Source of the DNA: Henckelia pumila
Taxonomy: Eukaryota; Streptophyta; Magnoliopsida; Lamiales; Gesneriaceae
Assembly: GCF_033568475.1 (NCBI RefSeq)
Contig: NC_133121.1
Location: 3,038,001-3,102,000, forward strand
Direction: 5' to 3'
DNA length: 64,000 bases
In this document: positions 24,567 through 35,500 of the stretch, in pieces
Numbering within the stretch: the stretch's first letter is position 1
Layout of the letters: each line of letters begins with the position of its first letter
Notes under the pieces: model-generated
Told to the model about the DNA's origin: nothing
The model's database searches: none
Seen by the model: only the letters and a program-made list of their open reading frames with translations
Made by a program: the position numbers and the translations under genes

Positions 24567-24818
24567 TTAGTTAATTTTCATAAATATGACAATACAAAAT
24601 AATGGAAGAACGTAAATTACAAGTGCGTATACAAATAGAGAAAAAATATGTGTTGGAAAATCGCTGGTGAGTAAAAGACTCGTGAGCATGATGATCATAG
24701 TCGTTATGAAAAATATCCTTATAAATGTCATCATCTCCATCTTCGAAAAAACCGAGAATAAAATATTTTGAGAGAAAGAATGAATTTGGTGTGATTGAAA
24801 ATGAGTTTGAGTGAACAT
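24567..24818 (-). other. short open frame in the copia leader
   Basis: An 83-codon hydrophobic frame precedes gag on the minus strand. It may be an upstream ORF in the leader RNA or chance. The TTATTTTCTAG just before the gag start resembles a splice acceptor, so this part may be intronic. Confidence 0.2.
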
Positions 24819-24954
24819 ATTTATAGGGCAAAAACTAGCCGTTTTGTTACCGTTTGTGACCGATGGGGGTAAAGAAAAAATTGAGTATGTGTTGAATAAA
24901 AATTCGTGATAATCATGTAATGCATATAATGATAATCATAATTAAATAATTATG

Positions 24955-25275
24955 TATATCATATCACATTATTATAAGGTCAGTGTCGTAGACAGCCTTT
25001 TATATAATGTTGTGAAATTATACCAATATAGTTAGTATAAAGTCAGGTATAGTATATCATATCACATTATTATAAGATCGGTGTCGTAGACAACCTTTTA
25101 TATAATAACATGAGATTATACAAATATGGTTAGTATATAAATACACAATAATATATATCATATCACGTTATTATAAGGTCAGTGTCATAGACAACCTTTT
25201 ATATAATAACATGAAATTATATATTAATATAGTTAATATATATACATAATAAATATATATCACGTTATTGTTTAA
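24955..25275 (-). repeat. ~100-bp tandem repeats in the copia leader
   Basis: The block TATATCATATCAC(A/G)TTATTATAAG followed by a TGTCGTAGACA-like core begins at 24955, 25053 and 25154, with a shortened fourth start near 25252. The period is 98-101 bp. The core can pair TGTC with GACA. It lies between the 5' LTR and gag of the minus-strand element. Confidence 0.75.
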
Positions 25276-25534
25276 AAACCTTAGAGGCTTTTATACTTGT
25301 CGTATCCCTTACCGGGAGTGTGGGATGTCGTCTTAACATCCTCCCAGGATTTATAACAAGTTTTGAAAAAAAACTTATTTTTTTTCATAACATGATATTA
25401 TATATTAATATATACACAAAAAAATATATAAACAGTAAAATAAAAATTCTTACTTGTTGAATATTTTTGACTTCTTCTTGTATTTTGGAGCGTCGGAAAA
25501 TATAGAGAACCTTCGAGCGATCGTGCTGATAACG

Positions 25535-25816
25535 TGTTGTGAAAAAGTAAAAATTTACGGTAAAAAGTAAAAACTCAAAAACTCAAAATTTATCAAATTC
25601 TACACTTTATAAAATTTTTTTCTCTTCACAATTGTGTTTTTCTACACAAATGGAGAGACCTATTTATAGATCTCAATTGGAGATTAGTCAAAAATTAATA
25701 CATCATTAATTACATCATCACACACTAATTTTCAATATTTTACAACTCAATTTTCAACTTTCAACCTTCAACATTCAACAATAAATAATAATATATATTT
25801 ATATATATTTTCAACA
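25535..25816 (-). repeat. copia 5' LTR
   Basis: Near-identical partner of 19446-19727. Downstream on the minus strand follows CGTTATCAGCACGA, where the primer-binding site is expected. It resembles, but does not match, the initiator-Met-tRNA complement. Confidence 0.95.
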
Positions 25817-25821
25817 ACATT

Positions 25822-26974
25822 TTATTTGTCGTTACAAATATATATTAAATGTTTCACATTTTAAAATATTTTATCTTTTTTTTAACCAATCTACCTTATC
25901 TTTAAACATATTAATTAACTACTTTCAACCATTTTTCAATCATATTAAAAAATCCAATTCGGTCGATCCCGATTATGTGACAAAATTGGTTCCAGTTGTT
26001 GGGATTCGTAACATTTTTATTAATTTGATTACTTATAAACTTTTTTGCGATGTGATTTTAGTGGGTGATTAATAAATTAAACCACTCATTCAAACTGAAA
26101 AAGGAAAGTTGGTTGAATGCAAAATATGAGTTAGTGTATGCTGCTATACCTAGAGACTAGAGTACTTTTCTCCGTATTTTAATATATATCATTATATTAT
26201 GTGGGTTCATCATATTTTTATGAAATTTAACATATGTGCCGATAGATAATCCAAGAACTAATATTATGCCATATCATATAAAAAAAATACTTTAGATGCT
26301 GCATGAAATAATCTGCAAAATACTTACAAAATTATAATGCGCTTCGCTGTTGAACCCAAACATATGCGAGTGCTTGTTGCAGGCTTGCGTTCAAGTAATC
26401 ATTTCTTGCATTTTATCCGATTTAAAATTCGCCAACACTAAGGTCTAAGTTTATGGCTAAGTTTATTTTTCTCTTTAAAAATCATTTGAAAGCTTATAAA
26501 ATTTTTTGAAAAATAAAATATAAAAGTGTTTAATATAAAATGTTTGAAAGAGATTATATAATTTTTTTGAGAAAAAAATATTATAAAATTAAAACGCAAG
26601 TTGTTTGGAATTTTAGAAGTAATTGGGGGAAATAATTTCCATAAAACGCGTCTAGCTTCGTGGGCAAATTGGAGTCGTAGAAGTTGGTGGTTGAATAATG
26701 TATTGTTTAACTCAAATAAGTGCTTCCAATGAAGTTAATTTTTGATTAATTTGTAGTAATGTTAAAGGTATAATCAATATATAATATATTGTACATCGAT
26801 TTTGACCGTAATTATGAATTTAATGTATCATGATATATTGATAAATTGAATATTTCTATTGCTTTTTTGTTGCGTATGAATGGATGTACAAATATTGTTG
26901 TATAGGGAGTATCGTGTTTAATTTAATTTGTTAGTTTGGATATATTAAAACAAAGCCAACACATCTGCAAGAAC
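25822..26974. other. intergenic DNA, nothing recognised
   Basis: AT-rich DNA between the copia target site and the tRNA-Gln gene. No gene or repeat named. Confidence 0.4.
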
Positions 26975-27046
26975 GGTCCCGTGGTCTAGTGGTGAGGACA
27001 TTGGACTCTGAATCCAGTAACCCGAGTTCAAATCTCGGCGGGACCT
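26975..27046 (+). tRNA. tRNA-Gln (anticodon CUG)
   Basis: A 72-nt cloverleaf. Acceptor GGTCCCG (26975-26981) pairs with CGGGACC (27039-27045), with discriminator T at 27046. The D-arm region is TGGTCTAGTGGTGAGGACA. The anticodon stem is TTGGA/TCCAG with loop CTCTGAA, giving anticodon CTG at 27008-27010. The T-arm is CCGAGTTCAAATCTCGG. No intron. The run TTTGTTTTT just downstream is a Pol III terminator. Confidence 0.95.
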
Positions 27047-27543
27047 TTGTTTTTATTATTTTTACCTTTTCCTTTGCAAAGAATAAATAAAGATGGATAA
27101 AGGAAACAAATTTTTGGTCTGTGAAAAAAGAAGAAATGTGCAGTGTGCTATCATTCAAGCAAATGAGCAATGCGTTCAATTTTCTTTTTTTTTTTCCCCT
27201 CCCAATTCGGAAATACACTTAGCAGTGTAATAATTTACAATTCACCAATGGACAAATATAAAATATCAATAAAATGCCAAAAAATTTCAACACAAATTAC
27301 TCCCTTGCCACCTCTGCACTCTTATAACTCTCTCCCAGAAAAGAATGGGTGTCTCAAACATGTAAAGAACCTGCTTTCGCCTTTCTTGAAATCGAGCAAG
27401 CCCTTTCCGTGAATGTCAATGAACCCGGGAAGGAACAAACACTGATTAAATTTCAACTCCAAACCCCAGAGATGAAGAAGAATGTACAGGGAAACCAACA
27501 ACCAAAGATTTCCACCAAGAATCAAGAATAATGAATTTCCGTT
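27047..27543. other. tRNA flank and LRR-kinase 3' UTR
   Basis: Contains the tRNA terminator T-run and, on the minus strand, the probable 3' UTR of the LRR kinase. No other gene seen. Confidence 0.4.
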
Positions 27544-30500
27544 TTAGTTATCATTCGTTCTCTCTACATCATGCTCATTCTGAGGTTCTGGGAAAATTTC
27601 GACAGAGTGTCGCCTGGTTGAGGATGAATGACCATTACCATTTCCGTCACCATTATGACCACTTCCCTGAGACCCCATTGTCCCCGAGTGTTTGAAACTT
27701 CCGGCTCGTTCAACTTTTCGAGAAGTCCCAGCTGCCATATCTGACGAGCTGTGCCGCCAGCTGCTGAATAAAGTAGCATGGAACGACCCTCTGGATGACA
27801 CGGTTCTAAGCCTAGCCGAACCTGTATTTTCTTCCCTGATGACTTTCAATGGATTTTCCAACGCTTTGAGTATGTAACGCATGGGAGGGCGTCTAGAAGG
27901 CTTGGGATTAAGGCAAGATCTCGCAACAATTGCCATAGCCCATACTTCCTCCAGAAGATCCTCATCTACGACAAGTGATGTATCCACGATATTTGTGACG
28001 AGTTCTTTGTTGTACATACTAATGCAACGTAGGGTTGTATCCAACCACTCTTTCATGTTGGAATCAGGCGATGAACTGATGCCAAGTTTACCAGTTACGA
28101 GCTCGAGCAGAACTTTCCCGAAACAGTACACATCATAGGCACATGTAGCGTAAGGCATACCTGGTCATTAGAATCAAATAATGAATCAATAAATAGACAG
28201 GAAAAAGATGATGACACAAAGAAAACCGCAGTTACAGAAGCTTGCTGATGCACCTTGGTCTGATGACCTGCAAAATAAATCATAAACACGTTGAATCAGG
28301 TTCATATACAGAAATAAAAATATTGCATCATTAAAATTCTCGAAATGTTGAAATCACCAAAAATGCCATGATTAAGAAGTACAAAATATGTATGACTAAT
28401 AATAAATACAAAAATATGTGAATACCAAGGCTCGAATTTAACGCTATTTTTAACATTAATGTCAAGTAGCAGAACATCTCAAGTAGCTTACATAAAAAAG
28501 AAAATTACTTACAGTGGCAACCGTAGCAATTTTGTGATTCTGTTTTGATGAGCATCGCCTTCTTGAGCACAAACATTACTCAAGCTTCCTAATCTTACTT
28601 CAAATTTATCGTCAAGTAGTATGCTGCTGGCATGTACATCCCTTCAAGAATACAAAAACCAATTCTATCATAAGAAGAGGATTAAGGAGGTAGAATTGCA
28701 TAGTTATCATTGCATTCAAGATAGACGACTAATGTCAGTCACTTTGAACTTGCATTTTAATTGATATTTTCTCTACAAAAATGTTGTGGCTTTATTTACC
28801 AGTATAACATGCTTTATTTAGCAAGAAAAGAGCAAAGCTCTAAGGTGCATGCTGTCTATTGACCATTATATCGGCAAAGAGCTCTTGTCTCAAAGTTTTG
28901 ATAAGACGATAAAATCAGCCATGCTATTTTAAATAGGTAAACGGAAGGCAAGGAAAAAAAATAGGTACCTGTGAACTAGTGGCGGGGTGCACTCATGGTG
29001 CAGGTAACACAGACCCTCGGCAGCTCCAATTGCTATTTTGAGTCGTGTTATCCAATCCAGTGATTGCAAACCATCATCATCAGATTTAGTTTTCTTGAAC
29101 AAAGAACTGGCCAAGTCTCCATTAGGCATGAACTTATAAACAAGAAACTTCTCGTTCTCGTTCTCCAAGCAATGCCCCAATAGTGGTACGAATCGAGGGT
29201 GGGATACTTTGCTGAAAAAGTCTAGTTCTAACATGTGTGCTTCCTTTTTTACCATTGGATTCAAATCCACTTTCTTGATTACTACTGGGATTCCACCTTC
29301 AAGGATTCCGCGGAAAAGATCACCTGATCGAGCATTTTTTATTAGATTTGAGTCATTGAATTCACCCGTGGCCTTGAGAATCTGCTGATAGGTAAACGTA
29401 TCTCCGAGAATTGAAAAATTTAATGATGTCCCCGGAGGCGGTGGGCTTCCACCGGCAGGAACAGGCCCCACACCAATGTCACGTCGGTTTATTACGCCTC
29501 TCCTTTTCTTGCAACAAATCAGCAGCACTAATAAAATCACCAGGACAGAGATTATCCCGACACCACCAAGAACAGCAGCCAAAATTATTGCTTTTCTGTG
29601 ACTCTTCTTATGGGTTTCTGCAGGAGGAGTTTCAGTGCCATTTGTGGATCCAAAATTATCGAACACTAAGCCCCTCTCCGAATAAAATGAGTCACATTCA
29701 GACGCATTTCTCTGATTAGCCACGTTCTGGAGGCAATTCAAACCAAGAGAAGAGTTGTCACGAGCATTACTCGGAACTGTGCCTTGGAAATAGTTGCCTG
29801 ATGCATCGATAAAACTGAAGCTTCTGAATACAATAGGCAGATTTCCGTAAAACAGGTTATGAGAAATGTTAAGAGCTAAAACACTAGAATTGGAACTTGA
29901 AGTCACATTTGGCAGCCCACCAGTAAAGTTATTCCAAGACACGTCAAGGAACTGCAGTGTAGGGATAGACAACAACACAGCCGGAAAATCACTAGTGAAA
30001 TCATTCCCACTCAAAACAAGAATCTGTAATCGAGTCAGAGGACGAAATAAATCCTCAGCCAGTGTTCCTGAAAGACCGTTGTTCCCAATTACTATTCGCC
30101 GCAAGTTTCTCAAACTCCTGAAATCCAGAGGAAGCGACCCTGTGAGAGAATTAAATCCGAGATCAAGCTCAACCAGATTAGAAAGATCACCGAGTTGTGC
30201 CGGTATTGAAGACGATAAACTGTTCCCAGAAAGATTCAAGAACTGCAACATAGACAGAGTCCCAATACCCGGAGGAATAACTCCAGACAAGAAATTTGCA
30301 GACATATCAAGAGAAGTAAGGTTTCCAAGCAAGGCAAAAGACTCCGGTATTGAACTTGTAAGCATGTTTCTCGAAAGATCGAGAACAGAAAGGCGAGATA
30401 ACTGACCCAAACTGGTCGGAACTGCGCCAGTGAGATTGTTATCAGATATATACAGCTCAGCTAAGCTACTCAAATTGCCTAGAGTGGTCGGAATGACACC

Positions 30501-30917
30501 AGTAACCGAGCAAGAACTGAGATCAAGCACTTGGAGTGAGGCGAGCTGCAAGCCCAGCCATCCCGGAATCGGCCCGGGAAGCAAGAAATTTGAGGCGTTG
30601 AAAGAGGACAAAAGGGTCAAATTCTGGAGGGCATCCACTGAGAATTGAGGGTTTTGGCTTCCTCTCCGAGTTCTCCGGAACCCTGAAATGTTGATACCCA
30701 TAACCCGGCCATTGTTGCACTGAATACCAACCCAAACTGTGCAGGGGTCCGATTTTATCGGCCACTCTTTAGCCTTCAACCCTAGTGAAGATCTCAGCTG
30801 AAGTAAAGCCAATCTATCTTGCGTTGAAACCGAGAATTGCTGCTCTAATGTACAACCAAACAACGACAATAACACAACTAAAACAACGAAAACCACACCG
30901 CTCCACCGATCCACCAT
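27544..30917 (-). CDS. LRR receptor-like protein kinase, At2g16250-like (predicted pseudokinase)
   Basis: Four minus-strand exons: 30917-28969, 28641-28513, a 14-nt microexon 28267-28254, and 28160-27544. They keep frame and encode 902 residues. A signal peptide (~1-25) is followed by an LRRNT region with SDPCTVWVGIQC. About ten LRRs follow (LSSCSVTGVIPTTLGNLSSL and so on), then a Thr/Pro-rich stalk, a TM segment (AIILAAVLGGVGIISVLVIL) and a cytoplasmic kinase-like domain. The VIKK lysine is kept and HRD is present, but the catalytic loop reads HRDVHASSILLD (Lys and Asn replaced). DFG is replaced by LGS and the activation segment is very short, so catalysis is unlikely. The same features mark At2g16250 as I remember it. 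A Ser/Gly-rich tail ends HDVERTNDN. Its ligand is unknown. Confidence 0.94.
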
Positions 30918-31450
30918 TTCTGCTGCACCTTCATTGAACTTCGAGAAAAAGCCCCCTCACATTCATTTACACATACACAGCGCAAAACACTCAATCCCAC
31001 ACCAATAATTCAGGGATTCTTACTATACAAAAGAGCATGCATTTACTTTATTCAAAGGTTACAAAAACAAAACAAAAAGGTCCAAGAAAAGCGTAGAACA
31101 CTCTTTGTTGAGTTTACCTTTCTGAGAATGAACAAAAAATAATCAGAACTCTTCGTCGATTCTTCAAATTCTAATCTTTTTTCCATTTACTTGAAAAAAA
31201 AACAAAATCACTTTTTTCCATTTTCTCTTTCTACCGCACTCCCTTTTCTCTCTCAACCCCCTTACAATCTTTCAGTTGACGAAGGATATAAAAGATAGAA
31301 GGGATTTATCATCAAAAACAAAAACAAAAAAAAGTCAAAAACTGAGATTTTAGGTAGGCGGAGAAAGAATTGGGTGACAATACTGAATGCTTCGAGAGTT
31401 GGCACTGCTGCTTCTTAGAGAGAGAGAGAGAGAAACCGGGAGTCCGGGAT
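30918..31450 (-). promoter_or_regulatory. 5' UTR and proximal promoter of the LRR kinase, with (GA)n
   Basis: Upstream on the minus strand the sequence is CT-rich, with a (GA)n/(TC)n tract at 31417-31433. CT-rich tracts near transcription starts are common in plants. No TATA box was fixed. Confidence 0.4.
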
Positions 31451-32020
31451 TAAAAAATTAAATTAAAAAAATTAAAAAATTTACACCGGGCGACCCTGTT
31501 AATGGATCCGGCCCGATTTTAAGTGGGTGGGTAAGTATGAAAATATAAAGGGTGAGGCAAGTGGAGCATGGACCACTGAATCGGGTTTGGATCTAATTAA
31601 AAATGGATTGACCGCCGAAAATCCCGCCCAATCCAGCTAAGCTTTTAAACTTCGACTGCTATTCTATATTGTACTTTCTCTCTCTGCATTTAGTTGTACA
31701 TCATGGACACCTATTTATTACACAATCATGTTTTTTTATATTTTATATAATAATAAATAAATAAATTTTATAATAAATCTATTATTGATCCAGGTTTTAA
31801 AATTCATAATGTATCTGTGCTATGCTATCTATTCAGGAAAGGGGCAATCAACCTTTCTCAAATGCCAAAAAAAAAAAAACAATAAAAAGTTATATATCAA
31901 AATATGTTTTGTCTTTTCCACGTATATCGAATTGATATTTTTTATGATAACACATGCATTATATTTCCTTTTGTTTGGAACAATTATATTTTCTAAAATT
32001 TTCAAAATCACCAAAACTAA
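31451..32020. other. intergenic DNA, no gene
   Basis: AT-rich, no coding signal. Confidence 0.4.
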
Positions 32021-32507
32021 TGTGAGATAGTTTCACAAGTCAATTTTATGAGACAGATCTTTTATTTGAGTCACTCATAAAAAAATATTATTATTATGTC
32101 AAAAAATATTATTTTTACTAGTCGTCGTGGCCACACGGGACGGAAATTACAAATTTAAAAATATCTAATACATAATAATTTCTAATACATAAATACCTAA
32201 TCTAATACATAAAACACGGGGTGAAAATTAGTAAAAATTACATATTGAGATTTTGAAACGAATGAGTTTATTCCAAAATGTGAGTGGCGAGGAGAGAAGA
32301 GGTGGAGAGTTTGAAATTGAACATAATATAAGGGCAATGAACATAATATATGAGCAACAATGGATAAACATAATTTGATATCATTGTCATACTAATACAG
32401 TTTTTATCATATACTCAAGTATTATAATATAGTAGAGATTATAAATACGGGAAAGATGATCCGTCTTACGAATAAAAATATGTAAAACTGTATCACTAGA
32501 GACCTCC
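32021..32507. repeat. TGTGAGAC-type dispersed repeat, split by a Helitron
   Basis: The left end, TGTGAGATAGTTTCACAAG then TTTTATGAGACAGATC, and the right end, GATCCGTCTTACGAATAAA then TATCACTAGAGACC, match the two ends of an abundant plant repeat I know in the form TGTGAGACGGTCTCAC. Its middle is interrupted at 32118-32438 by a Helitron. The host sequence joins as ...TTTTTA / TTATAAATACGG.... Confidence 0.5.
32118..32438 (-). mobile_element. small non-autonomous Helitron nested in the repeat
   Basis: Read on the minus strand, the element starts TCTCTACTATATTATAATAC at 32438. It ends with a GC-rich hairpin region (around 32123-32142, including GTGGCCAC) followed by CTAG at 32121-32118. It sits between a host A (32117) and T (32439), with no target duplication. 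These are standard Helitron borders. 321 bp, non-coding. Confidence 0.6.
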
Positions 32508-35500
32508 ACATTCAAAATAATATTTTGATATAGAGTTCATTTAAAGAGTTGTGTATGGTTCAAGCTAGAAAGCAATAAATCATGATTAATATTTCTGAAA
32601 GTTGGTTCGGATTAGTTTGTGCAACACAATAAATATTTAACAGCCTGTGGCACATGCTTCTTGATTTATTATTTTACCAATAATATCACTAAAATAGTAA
32701 AATGGGATGGTTTGGTGGAGATGGTAAAAGGAGAATGTGACAGGATCGGTGGAATAATTATAGGGCAAGGATCCCATATTTATTTTTCACTCAAATACAG
32801 TAATTAAGCATATAATTTTGCCACCTAATTTCCTTCTTTCTATAAATTTCTTGTAAGAGAGTTAATGTTTATTGAAATTATATGTGTATTTAACACAATA
32901 ATCAAAACTAATTAATGCGTGTGTGACATTTATACGTGGAGGGGAAATAATCGACTGGTATATATTGGAAAAATAAGTTGAATTTATGGTGATCTTTTAA
33001 TAAATTATGCTTTTTCATAATAAGTGCATATTAATTTTATTTAATTTAAATAGAATAGATAGATGGATAAACCTCGAATTTTTGAGGCAGATGAGAGAAA
33101 AAAAAAACTTTATGACAAAATCATATAGATCAAATTATTTTGCATGAATGTTGAATTAAATTGAATATAAGAGTATTTTAAATAGTAGTAAATGCATGAA
33201 ATACAAGGTTGATCTCCACCGATGAGCGATGAATATAAAATCAAGTGCCTAGATCTAATGCTTACAATATGATATTATATATATATATATATATATATAT
33301 AAATGTTAGGTATATATAACGAAAAATAGAAAATAAAGAAGGGTAGACGTAAAATAATCGAATAATTTTAGAGAGAATTAATTACACCGAATTCGTTTCG
33401 AAAATAGTTTTTTTTTTTATAAATTTTTTTTGGAACATGGATTTAGAATAATAGATAGATCAGATCAAGTAGTTAGATGAAATATTAAAATTTGACACTT
33501 CAATCCATGTTCTGCCAAACACACTGAATTATTTTTGGGGATTAGTATTTAAATCACGCTATTTCTACTTTTAATTTAATTTTATTTTATTTTTTTACAA
33601 ATAAAAAGACACTGAAATACCAGATATTCTGCTAATTCTGTCACGCGTGTACGCATCTAATATTTATCAAAGGTTGAATTTTGGTATTTTACGAATTTTG
33701 GTAAATTTATTTTGGCATTCAAATTTTCGCCATTTTTTCATAAAATAGTTCCATTTTTAGCATAAAAAATGTTTTGTACATATATATATATATATATATA
33801 TATAATAGTACATATTATTGAATAAAATAGATTACACAAACAGCGTTGGCATAATGCTCCACACTCTGTCACGTCTATGATTATGTTGATGATTACCAGT
33901 AAGCACTTAAAAATTTGAGTAATTAAGGCATCATTAACTCTGACTCGAGATCACTCTCTTTGCTTTGAGATATGAATCATTCAATCATATTATTTATTAT
34001 TGACCAATAAGATTGAAGTAATTATGTTGATTTGGTATTATTCAAGATAAATACCAAACCAGATAATCACTTCAGTTTTTCCTTGTCAACACTCAACCAT
34101 ATGGTATAATTTTTATTTTCTCACATTGTTGAGTTTTGAAATATATTGATGAACAATTTTTTATTGGTTTTTGTTTTATGTTTTTTCATCGTCATCTGGA
34201 TTCGAAAAAGAAGAAGATATTTTTGTCTATTAAAATAGATTTATGTCGTGGAACCACACATTTTGTTTTTTTTTTTTCTTTAATGATATTTGACAAATTT
34301 AAATTGTCAGCCTCACAAGCTTTTTGTCAAAAGTCAAAAGCCTTCTTCCAATTTGCACACTAAAAAAATGGTCAAATCTCGTTGTTTTTAATTTTATAAT
34401 TACGTAAATTAGGTCCGATTCCGATATAAGACATAATCATAATAATCATATCCAACTTCATTAGAATCGAACTTGTACTTGTATGGAGTCAACATTGTTA
34501 AAAGTCGACAAGGTTATTAAATTTGATATAGATATATATGGTGTAACGATTTTTTCTTTGTCTAAAATATTTTCGTATTTCTTCTAAAAAAAATATTTTC
34601 GTATTTTAAAACATAATCTCATATTTTAATTAAATTAAATGATTAAAAAGTGCTAATCATGTAACATAATCCCTCATTTTATAGTTTTATTATTCTATTT
34701 ATTTTTAATATATATGTTTTCAGTAATATCCTTTTTCGATTTATTTTAAATTCTAAAAATAATGAATTAATTTAAATATATAAATGTATATTATATATAA
34801 TTTTTTCACACGTGTGAAAAAATGTGAATGATATTAGCCCACTATTTTGCCTCCATCCTCGACGACTCTAATTTGAAACGTCTCTCTAAAAGTGCCACAC
34901 GAGTTCACACAACTAATACTACGCACGATAAGTATTTGCATTGTTTATCGTAACTTTTTGCAAATTTAAAAACATAAATAATTGGATTAAAAAAAATAGA
35001 TAAATATGTCGATGGTATCGCAATTTTTTAAAAGGTGTGGAAAATTGAAGAGGTGTTAGTTATAGGTGTTATATAAATATTGCCGACGTGGAATAATTGT
35101 TTATATATTAAAGTATATATAACTAATGATAAAACAAGTAGCATTCGGTCTTACAAATTTACTGACATTAATATACTTATTTTAGATAATTAAATGCAGT
35201 TAAAATTTTAAAATAATATCCAGCAAATAATTAAAATAAAGTCCAAGGTCAAAATTTAAAGTATGAAGTTATGCTAACTTTCTTGCGTTATTAGTAACTA
35301 ATGTACTTTGATTCGTATTAAAAGATAAGACATTCTCAATCCGCCTAATAATAATAGTCAATGTGATCCTGCTCGTCTAGGTCTCCAAAAACAATTTTAA
35401 TCTTTTAAGTATTATTAATAATTATTTGTATCTTTTTCTTAAACTTAAATTTTGTTATATTACTTGATACGATTATTATTTTCAGCATCTTCTGAAACTA

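Larger units (their letters stand above)
19446..25816 (-). mobile_element. complete Ty1/copia LTR retrotransposon
   Basis: 6371-bp element transcribed on the minus strand. LTRs of 282 bp each lie at 25535-25816 (5') and 19446-19727 (3'), flanked by the 5-bp target duplication ACATT at 19441-19445 and 25817-25821. By eye the LTRs differ at about two positions, so the insertion is young. Domain order from 5' to 3' is gag, zinc knuckle, protease, integrase, RT, RNase H, which is diagnostic of copia. Gag and pol share one reading frame broken by in-frame stops (see the separate entries). The polypurine tract AAGGGGGAG borders the 3' LTR. The leader holds ~100-bp tandem repeats. Confidence 0.96.

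Noticed and set aside
26931-27218. 95-residue minus-strand reading frame
   Set aside because: It runs across the tRNA-Gln gene and low-complexity flanks, with no homology recognised.
29866-30405. 179-residue plus-strand frame inside the LRR kinase
   Set aside because: Antisense shadow of the regular LRR coding pattern.
33640-33665. Helitron-like 3' end (GCGTGTACGC then ATCTAA)
   Set aside because: The stem is only 4 bp and no convincing 5' TC end with an A/T target was found upstream.
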